Assembly: GCA_030655135.1 (NCBI GenBank) | Contig: JAURWC010000074.1 | Span: forward strand, 176,489-240,488 | Length of the DNA stretch: 64,000 bases | Reading direction: 5' to 3' | Source: Hyphomicrobiaceae bacterium | GTDB lineage: Bacteria > Pseudomonadota > Alphaproteobacteria > Rhizobiales > Hyphomicrobiaceae | Part shown: in pieces, positions 1 to 8,857 of the stretch | Position numbering within the stretch: the stretch's first letter is position 1 | Layout: every line of letters starts with the position of its first letter | Program-made: the position numbers and the translations under genes | The notes under the pieces: generated by a model | Seen by the model: only the letters and a program-made list of their open reading frames with translations | What the model was told of the DNA's origin: nothing | Databases searched by the model: none

Positions 1-1109
1 TCGTCCGGCTTCAGCTCCGGATACATCCGCAAAAGAGCAGCCTGGAAACTGGTCTGGATGTCAGCATCGCTCGCCTCGAACATCGGGTCATCCGACTTCA
101 CGTAACGAGGCAGATAAACGAGCGTATTGCCGCCAAGCTGCTTGTCCCGATCGACGAGTGCAGACATCTCGATGACGGCCGTGTACGGCACCGTGTCGTC
201 GGCGATATAGGTTATGTAAGCCTGATGCAGGGGCCGTTTCAGGACGACCGATGCGCAGATGATCCCCTGGTAAAGGATGCCATTGAGCCGGGCCTTCTCG
301 TCGTCGCTTAGACCTTCACAAATCCGCGCGGCAAGAGGTGCAGCCGTCGTCACGACAACGCGATCAAATTCCTGCGGCCCGAGCGCTGTTTCGACGACGA
401 GACGGCCGTCCTTGGCAGCGATCCGGCGGACCGGCGAACTCGTGCGGACATTGACGCCTCTTTCGCCCAGCACCTGGGCGAAGCGCTTGAAAACCCGATC
501 GTAGCCGCCGTCGATGTACCCGAACATCTCTGTCTTCATGCCGGAGCGGCGGGCTGCATAAAGCCGGCGAATGATCGCCCAGATGAAGGCGGCGGACGCC
601 TGCCTGTAATTCTCACCCAGCTTCGCCCGCAACAGCGGCCGCCAGATCACCTCGTACGTCCGTCGCCCCGAGAGCTTTGTCAGCCAATCGGCAATCGGCA
701 CTTTTTCAAGCGGGCGCCCGTCTTCGATACGAGACGCATAAAGTATCGTGCCGGCGAGACGCACCTTGTCGATCAGTCCAAGCGGCGGAAACTTGAGGTA
801 GTCGATCGCATTGTTGAGCGGATCGAAGCGGCCGTTCGTATAGAAGTCGGTCCGCGTCGTTCCCCACTGCAGGTCGTCGTGCAGACCCAGTTCGGTCAGC
901 AGATTACGCAGGTGCACGTCTGAGAGCAGCGTCACGTGATAGTGCCGGTCCCACGTGATCTCCCCCACCTGCCACGCGTCAGCCAAGCCACCCAGCCTGT
1001 CAGATGCTTCCAACAAGGTGACGTCGCGTCCGCTGCCGGCGAGCCTGGCTGCAAGCGTCAGGCCCAGCACGCCACCACCGATCACACACCACGATTCCGC
1101 GCTCGTCAT
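1..1109 (-). CDS. FAD-dependent oxidoreductase, amine-oxidase/UGM-like (3' end cut by window)
   Basis: The frame stays open from an ATG at 1109 to the window edge, giving about 369 residues; the C-terminus lies outside. The first residues carry the dinucleotide-binding motif VIGGGVLGLTLAARL, followed by an acidic residue (LLEASDRLGG), which is typical of FAD-binding amine-oxidase or protoporphyrinogen-oxidase-like flavoproteins. Its start overlaps the stop of the acyltransferase by 4 bp (ATGA, 1106-1109), so the two are probably translationally coupled. Related flavoproteins occur in surface-polysaccharide clusters next to glycosyltransferases; the substrate cannot be told. It is the most distal visible gene of the minus-strand operon that begins at 5684. 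Confidence 0.8.
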   Translation of the reverse strand, partial: MTSAESWCVIGGGVLGLTLAARLAGSGRDVTLLEASDRLGGLADAWQVGEITWDRHYHVTLLSDVHLRNLLTELGLHDDLQWGTTRTDFYTNGRFDPLNNAIDYLKFPPLGLIDKVRLAGTILYASRIEDGRPLEKVPIADWLTKLSGRRTYEVIWRPLLRAKLGENYRQASAAFIWAIIRRLYAARRSGMKTEMFGYIDGGYDRVFKRFAQVLGERGVNVRTSSPVRRIAAKDGRLVVETALGPQEFDRVVVTTAAPLAARICEGLSDDEKARLNGILYQGIICASVVLKRPLHQAYITYIADDTVPYTAVIEMSALVDRDKQLGGNTLVYLPRYVKSDDPMFEASDADIQTSFQAALLRMYPELKPD

Positions 1110-1747
1110 GCAGAACCTGCGGCCGGGAGAGGCGGTGTCAACTCGATGACCTCACCACCCTCTACGCGATAGCCCGCGCCGCACGATGGGCAAGGCGTCT
1201 CGGCAAGTGTGGGGGGAGGTCCGCTGAACCGGTGGAACGGGTGGCCGCAACGGCAAACGTAAGCGATTGAGCGAGCCGGATTGCCGACGACCAGATGAAA
1301 ATGCGGAACCGTCTTGGTGACGACGCTCCCCATTCCCACCATAGCAAAGCGGCCGATTTCCAGGTCACACCCGATGACGCAGCCCGCGCCGATCGTGGCG
1401 CCTTCGCGCACGAGCGTAGCAAGCGTTTCCTCATCTGGATCCGATGAGCGCAACGCCGTCAGATCCGGTGTCGTGGCCCGGGGAAACATGTCATTCGTGA
1501 AGATCGTGCCCGCGGCGATCATGACACCCTGTTCAATGGTCACCGCGGTGCAGATGTAGACGAAAGCGTTGATCTTGACGCGATCACCGATCTTCACGTC
1601 GTAGGCGATGTAAGTCTTTTCGCCTACGATACAATCGCGCCCGATATGGGCGGGACCACGAATATGCACACTGTCCCAGACAGACGTGCCTTCTCCGAGT
1701 TCCACGCCCTTTTCGACGATCGCAGTCGGGTGAATGCGATTGGTCAT
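1106..1747 (-). CDS. WbpD/WlbB-like left-handed beta-helix acyltransferase with C-terminal zinc ribbon
   Basis: This is a 213-residue protein. Residues 1-160 show hexapeptide-type repeats (e.g. IGRDCIVGEK, IGAGCVIG, IGRFAMVG), the signature of trimeric beta-helix acyltransferases. The segment FTNDMFPR near residue 85 is typical of the branch that N-acetylates UDP-3-amino sugars. After the helix, residues 165-189 hold CxC and CxxC pairs (C165, C167, C186, C189), which look like a small zinc ribbon. It sits between a Gfo/Idh/MocA dehydrogenase (1 nt upstream) and an FAD enzyme. Together with the DegT aminotransferase this suggests acylation of a 3-amino-sugar nucleotide. Sugar identity is inferred. 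Confidence 0.8.
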   Translation of the reverse strand: MTNRIHPTAIVEKGVELGEGTSVWDSVHIRGPAHIGRDCIVGEKTYIAYDVKIGDRVKINAFVYICTAVTIEQGVMIAAGTIFTNDMFPRATTPDLTALRSSDPDEETLATLVREGATIGAGCVIGCDLEIGRFAMVGMGSVVTKTVPHFHLVVGNPARSIAYVCRCGHPFHRFSGPPPTLAETPCPSCGAGYRVEGGEVIELTPPLPAAGSA

Positions 1748-1748
1748 A

Positions 1749-2765
1749 TCAAGCCTTGGCTGCTACGACTTCCAACCCCGAAACGTTGGATGTGCCGACG
1801 CGCACCCAGCCATTGGTCTGAGCCGACTCGTATGCGGCCTTGATCACGTAAACCGACGCAATTGCATCGGCCATCGTGATCAGAGGCGGCTCGCTACGGT
1901 CGATTGCCGCGCAGAAGTTTGCGAGGTTGTTGCGGAATGCCGCAACCTTGTCGTAGCCGGGCCCGAACTCGATCCAGTCGCTTGAGCTCTTCTGCTTATA
2001 CTTCGAGCCACGCCAGCCGATGTGCGCGGTGCCCTGCGTGCCGTAGACGCTGATGAAGTTCGGCTGCTGCTTGTCGAAGGTCCACGACAGGTCGACTTTG
2101 GCCATCGCTCCGCTGGCAGTCTTTGCGACCAGGGTTACGTTGTCGTCGACCTGGAGATCCGGACTGAAGGTCGACGTCACCGCGAGGACCTCGCGGATCG
2201 GCCCGAGCAGGTAGGCGATGATGTCGACCGAGTGGGTGCCGTTGTCGATAAGGACACCACCGCCGCTAACCGCCGGCTGGCTGTTCCAGCGCTTCGACAT
2301 ATCGGCCGGCGACACGAAGGCGTTCTCCAACAGGAGGATCTCTCCAAGCAAACCCGACGCAATGATCGACCGCAGCTTGATGACATCTTCCACGTAGCGG
2401 AACTTCGAGGCCATCGTGACGAGTGTCTTGGACTGACGCCCGGCGGCCAGCATGGCCTCCGCGCCAGCAATGTCGATCGCGACCGGCTTTTCGCACAGTA
2501 CGGGAATGGACCGTGCCAGGAAGGCGCGGGCAATCTCGGGGTGCGTATTCGGCGGCGTGCAAATGACCACGCCATCCAGGGCTTCTGACTTCAGCATGTC
2601 CTCGTGACTGGTGAAGCCCTTTGCCCCGACCGCCTCTGCAGCAGCCTTGGCCGCTTCCGGCCGGATGTCAGCGATGGCGACGACCTTGCCGAAGCTTGCG
2701 TCCTCGAGGGCCTTGATGTGCGCCTGAGCGATTGCGCCGACGCCGACGATACCAATTTTTTTCAT
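1749..2765 (-). CDS. Gfo/Idh/MocA-family NAD(P)-dependent sugar dehydrogenase
   Basis: The 338-residue protein opens with a Rossmann motif, GIVGVGAIAQAHIKAL, and contains the family hallmark CEKPVAID, where the lysine is the conserved catalytic or binding residue. The C-terminal half fits the GFO/IDH/MocA alpha/beta domain. In diamino-uronic acid pathways (WbpB/WlbA) this family oxidises C3 of a UDP-sugar before transamination. The neighbours, a DegT aminotransferase upstream and a hexapeptide acyltransferase downstream, match that order. The 7-nt gap to the upstream gene and 1-nt gap to the downstream gene support an operon. The substrate assignment is inference. Confidence 0.82.
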   Translation of the reverse strand: MKKIGIVGVGAIAQAHIKALEDASFGKVVAIADIRPEAAKAAAEAVGAKGFTSHEDMLKSEALDGVVICTPPNTHPEIARAFLARSIPVLCEKPVAIDIAGAEAMLAAGRQSKTLVTMASKFRYVEDVIKLRSIIASGLLGEILLLENAFVSPADMSKRWNSQPAVSGGGVLIDNGTHSVDIIAYLLGPIREVLAVTSTFSPDLQVDDNVTLVAKTASGAMAKVDLSWTFDKQQPNFISVYGTQGTAHIGWRGSKYKQKSSSDWIEFGPGYDKVAAFRNNLANFCAAIDRSEPPLITMADAIASVYVIKAAYESAQTNGWVRVGTSNVSGLEVVAAKA

Positions 2766-2772
2766 GACGACC

Positions 2773-4008
2773 TCAACCCTTCAGCAGCGTTTTGTGCTGA
2801 GCGCGAATGGCACCCGCAATGTGGTCGATGTGCTTTTCGACGTAGCGTTCGTTCCAAGGAAGGACGAGCACTTCGTTGAGAGCCTTGTACGTGCCGGGGA
2901 AATTGGCGGGCGCGTAATCGACGGCTTCGGGACGCGCAAGCGTGAACGGCCACTTGCTGTCGCCGAATGTCACCTGGTCGCGAAGCACCTGGCATTCGAA
3001 CGCGGGCTTTTGGATATAGCGGGGCCCGGATGCGACGTTATATGCCTTCAGCTTGCCCGCGAGAGCTACCGGACCGCCTTCGATCTTCGTGGGATCGACC
3101 ATGATGCAGTAGCGCCAATATGTATGTTCGGCGTCATCGGCCACCACTGGCAAGGTGATGCCCTCGAGGCCTTCCAGCTGCGACGACAGGCGGTCAGCCA
3201 TTTTGCGGCGCTGATCAACGCTGAACTGCAATTTGCCCAACTGTGCAAGCCCGACTGCGCCGGCTAGCTCCGTCATCCGGTAGTTGATCGCGAGGAAGTA
3301 GTGATCTGGCTTGGGATCACCGTAGCCCCAGGCCTTGTCGATGAAGAGACGCAGACGGCGGGCGACGTTCTCGTCGTTGGTGACGACGATGCCACCCTCT
3401 CCGGCAGTGATGTGTTTGCCCTGCTGCAGACTGAAACAGCCAACGTCACCGACAGTGCCGACGAACCGACCGTTTTCCTTGGCCATGAACGCCTGGGCGC
3501 AGTCTTCAATCAATGCCAGCTTATGCTTGTCAGCCAACGCCTTTATCTTTGCCAGTTCGGCCGGATTGCCAAACAAATGCGTAACCATGATCGCTTTGGT
3601 TTTCGGGCTGATGACCTTCGCGATTGTTTCCGGCGTGACATTCATCGTCACCGGATCGACGTCTGCAAAAACCGGAATGGCGCCCTGATAGAGAATAGGC
3701 GTGATCGCACCCATGTCGGTGATCGACGTCGTGATTATCTCGTCGCCAGGCTTGGGGTCCACCGCGGCAATCGCGGCGTGAAGAGCGGCCGTGCCGCTGG
3801 CGCAGGCATAGGCGTACTTGGCGCCGACCATTTTTGCGAAGGTGTCGGCGAAATCCTTGACCATCGTGCCCTTGGTAGCGGTCAACGTGCCGCTCTGAAT
3901 CACTTTGGTCAGCAAATCAATTTCTTCTTGTCCGAACGTGCGGCCGGACGAATCTTGGTCAGACGGAAACGTAATCTCCTCCACCGTAACGGGGGACATC
4001 TCGTTCAT
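2773..4008 (-). CDS. DegT/DnrJ/EryC1/StrS-family sugar aminotransferase
   Basis: This 411-residue PLP enzyme has the family features in order: SGTAALHAAI near residue 71, the IEDCAQAF segment near 168, and the internal-aldimine lysine K198 in FSLQQGKHIT. It transfers an amino group to a keto-sugar nucleotide. Here it is flanked by a Gfo/Idh/MocA dehydrogenase and, further on, an acetyltransferase, as in WbpB-WbpE-WbpD. The start overlaps the upstream fusion gene's stop by 4 bp (4005-4008), indicating translational coupling. Whether the product is a 3-amino uronate or another amino sugar cannot be read from the sequence. Confidence 0.85.
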   Translation of the reverse strand: MNEMSPVTVEEITFPSDQDSSGRTFGQEEIDLLTKVIQSGTLTATKGTMVKDFADTFAKMVGAKYAYACASGTAALHAAIAAVDPKPGDEIITTSITDMGAITPILYQGAIPVFADVDPVTMNVTPETIAKVISPKTKAIMVTHLFGNPAELAKIKALADKHKLALIEDCAQAFMAKENGRFVGTVGDVGCFSLQQGKHITAGEGGIVVTNDENVARRLRLFIDKAWGYGDPKPDHYFLAINYRMTELAGAVGLAQLGKLQFSVDQRRKMADRLSSQLEGLEGITLPVVADDAEHTYWRYCIMVDPTKIEGGPVALAGKLKAYNVASGPRYIQKPAFECQVLRDQVTFGDSKWPFTLARPEAVDYAPANFPGTYKALNEVLVLPWNERYVEKHIDHIAGAIRAQHKTLLKG

Positions 4009-5684
4009 GTTACTACTCCATGCTTACTGCGGAATTGGCCACTAAATTTGTCGCCGAATAATCGGCTGAGCAGGCCGAGATGCCCCCAAATCGTTCTCAC
4101 GACTTTCATTTTGGAAAATCCCAACACACGCGACTCGAGAACCGCAGGACATTCGACGATTCGCGCTCCCGCCTGATCGAGGCGGACTAATATCTCAGTT
4201 ATTCCAAAATATCCTTCATTTTCAATCTTGAGATTAACAACAGATGCCTTTCTATAAACCCTGACACAGGCGGTGTACGTGGCGATCTTATTCGTCAGCA
4301 TGGTGCCGTACAAAATCGATACACCGCGTGAGAGAAAAACGCGCCAACGTGGTACATTCAGCACCTCGCCTTGCTTGTGATATGGAGACGCGGTGACCAA
4401 ATCGACGCCGCAACTCAGCATTGGTATCATTTTGAGAAGCGTCGCGGGGTCGTAGCTACAGTCGGCGTCGAGCACACACGCGATGTCCGTGTCCGCGTTA
4501 CGAATGCCCGTAAGGGTGGCGGCGGCGACGCCACGGTTGCGATCATGCTGGACGACTTTGCACTCGGCCCGGTCGGCAAACATCGATTGCAGAATTTTGA
4601 AGGTGTTGTCCTGACTGCCATCGTCGACGAACACGAACGAGAATTTGAACTGCCCATCGGTAGCAGCGACAAATCGATCCAACGTATTGCTCAGGTATTT
4701 TAGCGTCGCCTCTTCGTTATAGCAGGGGACGACGATAGTGGCGGGCCGGCCCTCCGCCTTGACCACGCTTAACGCAACCGGAACTGAAGGCTCTTCCAAA
4801 GCCGCCAATTTTTCAGGTGCCAGATCCAGATATCGCTCAGGCGACGTGAACTCATACTTCGAGAGATACTTACGGATGCGGCTCGGCATCTCATCCAGAT
4901 TGCGGTACTGACGAAGCCATTCAAGACGCGAGACGCCGCTGATCCGCGGCTGATCCGGGTCGAGTTCCCAGACGTGAAAATAGAACACGAGCGGATGCTC
5001 GCTTCGTTTCGTCCAGCGATCGATCTCGCTTTCCGTGAAGGCGTCTGGCAACTGCCGGACATAATTGCCTCCCGAGATCGGCAGTGCGAGCGGACCGAGC
5101 TTCCACGATGAGATCGGCAGCTCCCAGATTGTGCCATTCGGCCCTGTCTGCTGATGGACGCCGCGCAGCTCTGGGTTTGCACTGAACAGGCCGAGGGGCA
5201 GGAGGCTGGAGTCGTATTGGAAACCTTCTTGGGCCAAGACATCGAGCGCCCAAAGGTCCTTTTCGCCGAACCAACCGCGCGCCACACGATAGCCGACCAC
5301 GGCGTCACCGCAGGCTTTTTCCAGGGCACGCCGCGAGCGAACGGCATCGGAGCGGAATTCCGAAAGGCTCATCTGAGACAGAGGCCTATGGAAGAAACCC
5401 TTCGAGCCTACACTGTGGCCGCGACGAACGACTTCCCGAAGCAGGTCGGGCGCCTGATCGGCCAGCCAGCCGACTGTGAAGAAAACAGCCTTGTGATCGA
5501 ACTCATCCAGAAGATCGAGAGCCGCAAGCGTGTTGCGCTCAACGCGCTTCTCAAAGCGCTGCCAAAAGCGCTGCGGGATTGCCGAGCTGAGAGGTCCAAC
5601 TTGAAAATAATCTTCAATATTTATCGTCAGTAGATTCTGCTGGTTGAGCCGCGGCACCTCACGTGCTCCCTGGGTATGACGCAC
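4005..5684 (-). CDS. Polysaccharide deacetylase-like domain fused to family 2 glycosyltransferase
   Basis: The protein is 559 residues. Residues 18-290 resemble the DUF3473/XrtA-type NodB deacetylase family (EDYF, the FFTVGW core, ELDPDQPR). Residues 310-550 are a GT-A glycosyltransferase of the dolichol-phosphate-mannosyltransferase type (VVPCYNEE, FVFVDDGSQDNT, LDADCSYDP). The deacetylase half appears catalytically degenerate: the expected catalytic Asp is N22, the first metal His of the SHGxxH motif is K95 (D25 and H99 are kept), and the usual YRAPSF is YRVARGW. It is the first gene of the minus-strand polysaccharide operon. The GT half probably attaches a sugar to a lipid carrier or growing glycan. 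An N-terminal start a few codons later is possible. Confidence 0.82.
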   Translation of the reverse strand: MRHTQGAREVPRLNQQNLLTINIEDYFQVGPLSSAIPQRFWQRFEKRVERNTLAALDLLDEFDHKAVFFTVGWLADQAPDLLREVVRRGHSVGSKGFFHRPLSQMSLSEFRSDAVRSRRALEKACGDAVVGYRVARGWFGEKDLWALDVLAQEGFQYDSSLLPLGLFSANPELRGVHQQTGPNGTIWELPISSWKLGPLALPISGGNYVRQLPDAFTESEIDRWTKRSEHPLVFYFHVWELDPDQPRISGVSRLEWLRQYRNLDEMPSRIRKYLSKYEFTSPERYLDLAPEKLAALEEPSVPVALSVVKAEGRPATIVVPCYNEEATLKYLSNTLDRFVAATDGQFKFSFVFVDDGSQDNTFKILQSMFADRAECKVVQHDRNRGVAAATLTGIRNADTDIACVLDADCSYDPATLLKMIPMLSCGVDLVTASPYHKQGEVLNVPRWRVFLSRGVSILYGTMLTNKIATYTACVRVYRKASVVNLKIENEGYFGITEILVRLDQAGARIVECPAVLESRVLGFSKMKVVRTIWGHLGLLSRLFGDKFSGQFRSKHGVVT

Positions 5685-5917
5685 TTAACAAAATATTCCA
5701 GATCGGCGACAAGATCGACGTTAGCCTGATACATAATCGGCAATGGCCTAATAGATCGCAAACACACTCGACGCCCGCTGAACTGTGTAACATACACGCA
5801 CGTTGATGGAAGTTGTAAAACTACAGATGGGTACCCCCTAATGGCAGCCTTAAGAACGTTATCCACTTTGCGACTAGCGGTAGCCTATCTAGACCCCGCC
5901 AAGCCGCGTCTGTCCAA
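5685..5917. promoter_or_regulatory. Divergent intergenic region of the polysaccharide cluster
   Basis: These 233 bp separate the minus-strand operon from the epimerase gene on the plus strand and must hold promoters for both. The stretch is more AT-rich than its surroundings. I could not assign convincing -35/-10 boxes or an operator. Confidence 0.4.
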
Positions 5918-7060
5918 ATGAAGGTCCTCGTCGTTTTCGGCACTCGGCCTGAAGCCATAAAGATGGCACCGATCATCAATGCCCTGCAACGCGAACCCTC
6001 TTTGCACGTCGAGGTCTGCGTAACCGCGCAGCATCGACAGATGCTTGATCAGGTTCTGTCGCTGTTCAATGTGCACCCCACGTACGATCTTAACGTCATG
6101 ACCGACGCGCAAGGACTGACTGCGATCACCTGCTCTATTCTGCAAAAAATGGAGCAAGCGCTCACACAGAGCAAGCCAGATTTGGTGCTCGTCCATGGTG
6201 ATACCACCACGACTCTTGCTGCGACACTTGCATGCTACTACCAGAAAATTCCGGTGGCTCACGTCGAAGCCGGTCTTCGCTCCGGCAATCCACTTCAACC
6301 ATGGCCCGAGGAAGGTAATCGCAGGGTCACCGACAGCATTGCGACACTATTTTTTGCGCCCACGGCTGCCTCGCGCGCCCATCTCCTCGCAGAGAATGTC
6401 TCGGCAAGTTCCATCTACGTCACGGGAAACACCGTGATCGATGCCCTTCTTTCCATCTGCGAAACCATCGACCGCGATCCCGAACTCCAACTCAGTCTAG
6501 CTCGCAACTTTTCCTTCTTGGCCCCTGATCGCCGGCTGATCCTGGTCACCGGCCACAGGCGCGAAAATTTCGGTGAGCCCTTCCGCGATCTATGCAGGGC
6601 CATAGCGGAATTGAGCGCCCGGCCTGACGTGCAGGTTGTTTATCCCGTGCACCTCAACCCGAACGTCCAGGAACCGGTTCGCAACATTCTTGGCAATTCG
6701 GAGAACGTGCATCTGATCGAGCCCCAAGAGTATGCGGCGTTTGTATATCTAATGCAGCAGTGTCATCTGATCCTGACCGACAGTGGTGGTATCCAGGAGG
6801 AGGCACCTTCGCTTGGCAAACCCGTTTTTGTAATGCGTAATGTTACGGAACGTCCGGAAGCCGTCTCTGCGGGCACAGTTCGCCTCGTCGGCACCGATCA
6901 ACAAAAGATCGTCACGGCGATTTCGCAGCTGCTGGACGACCCTGCGCTATATGCTGAGATGAGCCGCGCTCATAATCCCTACGGCGACGGCAAGGCATCC
7001 GAACGCATTGCTTCGCTCATCGCCGGCCGGCCGATCGACCAGTGGGCGATCGGGGCATGA
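5918..7060 (+). CDS. wecB: Non-hydrolysing UDP-N-acetylglucosamine 2-epimerase
   Basis: This 380-residue enzyme interconverts UDP-GlcNAc and UDP-ManNAc (or the 2,3-diacetamido uronate equivalents, as WbpI/WlbD do). It begins with [15 protein letters not shown] and keeps the residues known to matter in WecB: the Asp of HGDTTTT, the Glu of VEAGLRS, the Glu of PEEGNRR, the His of GHRREN, and the C-terminal DSGGIQEE loop that binds the nucleotide. It is divergent from the amino-sugar operon and completes most of the WbpB-E-D-I enzyme set. The UDP-sugar 6-dehydrogenase (WbpA) is not in the window. WecB versus WbpI function is not resolvable by eye. Confidence 0.9.
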   Translation: MKVLVVFGTRPEAIKMAPIINALQREPSLHVEVCVTAQHRQMLDQVLSLFNVHPTYDLNVMTDAQGLTAITCSILQKMEQALTQSKPDLVLVHGDTTTTLAATLACYYQKIPVAHVEAGLRSGNPLQPWPEEGNRRVTDSIATLFFAPTAASRAHLLAENVSASSIYVTGNTVIDALLSICETIDRDPELQLSLARNFSFLAPDRRLILVTGHRRENFGEPFRDLCRAIAELSARPDVQVVYPVHLNPNVQEPVRNILGNSENVHLIEPQEYAAFVYLMQQCHLILTDSGGIQEEAPSLGKPVFVMRNVTERPEAVSAGTVRLVGTDQQKIVTAISQLLDDPALYAEMSRAHNPYGDGKASERIASLIAGRPIDQWAIGA

Positions 7061-7163
7061 GCCCACACGTGTCACCTGGCTGGCTGGATCGAGATTGAGG
7101 CGCTGATCTGCGCCGGCCGCACGGTGCTGCACGCTTTGATAGAGCCGACGGCGATGCCGTTCG

Positions 7164-7529
7164 TTACGCCGACTGCGAAACCATCAAGACGCCACCGATA
7201 ATAAATAGGAGCCCGACAGCCGAGATCGGCTTCAATTGCTCGCCTAGGATCAAGATGCCGGCTAGGACGACACCAACGATACCAAGGCTCACCACCAAGG
7301 GATATGCGACGCTGATGGCGACCGTACGCAGAAGGATGAGATACCCAGCGATAAAGGTAAGCCCCCCGACTAGTCCCATCCACGCGTAGGGGTTCAAGGA
7401 TAGCTCGAGAGCATTCTGCCAGGTAAGGTCGAGACTGGCGTGCTGTGACAGCTGCCGAAATCCAAGGCTGGATGCCACATTCCCAATGAGACAGAGTAAT
7501 AGCGCAAACCAAACCATGGGACTGAACAC
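7164..7529 (-). CDS. EmrE/ArnE-like four-helix membrane protein (SMR/EamA superfamily)
   Basis: The 121-residue protein is almost entirely hydrophobic, with four predicted membrane helices (about residues 4-22, 45-65, 70-92 and 98-118). This is the size and layout of small multidrug resistance proteins and of ArnE/ArnF-type flippase subunits. A conserved-looking SVAYPLVVSLG segment lies in helix 3. The usual membrane-embedded Glu of drug-pumping SMRs is not present in helix 1. With its position beside a polysaccharide cluster, this favours a role in moving a lipid-linked sugar over drug efflux; this is inference. It is single and convergent with wecB. Confidence 0.7.
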   Translation of the reverse strand: MFSPMVWFALLLCLIGNVASSLGFRQLSQHASLDLTWQNALELSLNPYAWMGLVGGLTFIAGYLILLRTVAISVAYPLVVSLGIVGVVLAGILILGEQLKPISAVGLLFIIGGVLMVSQSA

Positions 7530-7695
7530 TACGCACTTCCTCCCAAATCCGCACGTCTCTGCGGCGCGTTTTTGACTGTCGATATACAGCGGTCTTCAGC
7601 CACCGCCAGACCGCGAATTCTACCCGGCCGCACGTAAAGGACTAGCCTCCACCGTACTGATCGGAACGCTGCTTTACAGTATTAAAGCCGGAGTT

Positions 7696-8583
7696 TCAGC
7701 TGGCCTTACGGTAAAGCGACCAAGCCACGTCCCAAGCCGGATACGGAACCTTAAGCCCCCCGGGCACCAGCTTCGTCATGGCCGCAAGGATCGAACCACC
7801 AACGACCCCGCGCGATTTGTACGCGAGCAGCGATTTGAGGTGCTCGCCGGAGATGTATTTCTTCGGCTTCCCGGCATCGACGCGCACAAGGCCGAACTGC
7901 GCCATCAACAGGTCGAGGTCGGACGGCCCAAACCAGTGAAGCACGCTCGGTGGGGAGTATTCGTGCCAGTGCTCTCCCAAGAGACGCGCCGGCAGGCTAT
8001 CGCGGTTCCAATACTCAATCAGACAAAGCCCGCCGGGTTTGACATGGCTTGCGCCAGCGCCGATTGCCTGACGCAGATTCCAGAAATGGCCGACGACCTG
8101 AATCAAGCTGACGAGGTCGAACTGCTCCGAACTCTCGTAACTCTCCAGCGTGCCGACCACAGCGTTCAGCTTGAGGACGTCGCGAGCGTGCTGCACCATT
8201 CTGGGATTGGGGTCGAGACCGACTCCCGTCCAGCCGGCGTCAGCGAGGCCCTGGAGGACGAAGCCGGCGGCACAGCCCACGTCCAGGCAACTCCCGGGGG
8301 CGCCATGCCTCGCCAGCACAGAAGCATAGGCACGGCCATGGTCGCGCACGAGGTCGCCTTGCGATAGGTAGTTTGGGTAGCCGGCACCCCCGCCGAAGAA
8401 GTACTCATCGCCGTACGTGGTGTTGGCATGTTCCTCGGCGCGCAGGCCGTCCACAGCGGCGTGGCCGCAACGCGTACATTTGTCGATCGGGTAGTTATAC
8501 TTCATGAACAGTTGGGCCGTCGGCGCGGAACATACGACGCACCCCAGGGAGTGTTGCAGCATCTTGATTTCTCTCATTTGCAA
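7696..8583 (-). CDS. Class I SAM methyltransferase with N-terminal zinc-ribbon
   Basis: The protein is up to 295 residues. Near the N-terminus CxxC (CVVC) and a second CxxC (CTRC) form a probable zinc ribbon. It is followed by a Rossmann methyltransferase core whose SAM motif is LDVGCAAGFVLQGL, with GLDPNPRM as motif II. This architecture (Methyltransf_23 type) is common in sugar-methylating enzymes of polysaccharide clusters. Start codons at residues 1, 3 and 8 are all possible. It lies alone on the minus strand, divergent from the ArsH-like gene. The methylated substrate is unknown. Confidence 0.8.
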   Translation of the reverse strand: MQMREIKMLQHSLGCVVCSAPTAQLFMKYNYPIDKCTRCGHAAVDGLRAEEHANTTYGDEYFFGGGAGYPNYLSQGDLVRDHGRAYASVLARHGAPGSCLDVGCAAGFVLQGLADAGWTGVGLDPNPRMVQHARDVLKLNAVVGTLESYESSEQFDLVSLIQVVGHFWNLRQAIGAGASHVKPGGLCLIEYWNRDSLPARLLGEHWHEYSPPSVLHWFGPSDLDLLMAQFGLVRVDAGKPKKYISGEHLKSLLAYKSRGVVGGSILAAMTKLVPGGLKVPYPAWDVAWSLYRKAS

Positions 8584-8857
8584 CGAAGGCTGACGTCTGT
8601 GCCCACCAACCGTCCTGGCGCGTCCGCTTCCGCTCTGAGTGCAGCGCTTGGAAACTAGAGACGGTCGCTGAACGTTGAGTTAAAGGAGCTCCAGGCTACA
8701 GGGCGGCCCCGCCCGGCATCGCATATTGCCGGCTGGATTATGCTGTTCGAGATTGTGCTTTGCTGCATGAGATCGGGGGAACAATCCATGTCTGTGCTTC
8801 GCCATAGTTAATGATTTGCGCCGAATGTCTGCCGGCACCGGCCGCCCCGAGGAAACG

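Noticed and set aside
2022..4176. Long plus-strand frames opposite the polysaccharide genes
   Set aside because: They mirror well-supported minus-strand genes, lack ribosome binding sites and are artefacts of GC-rich codon use.
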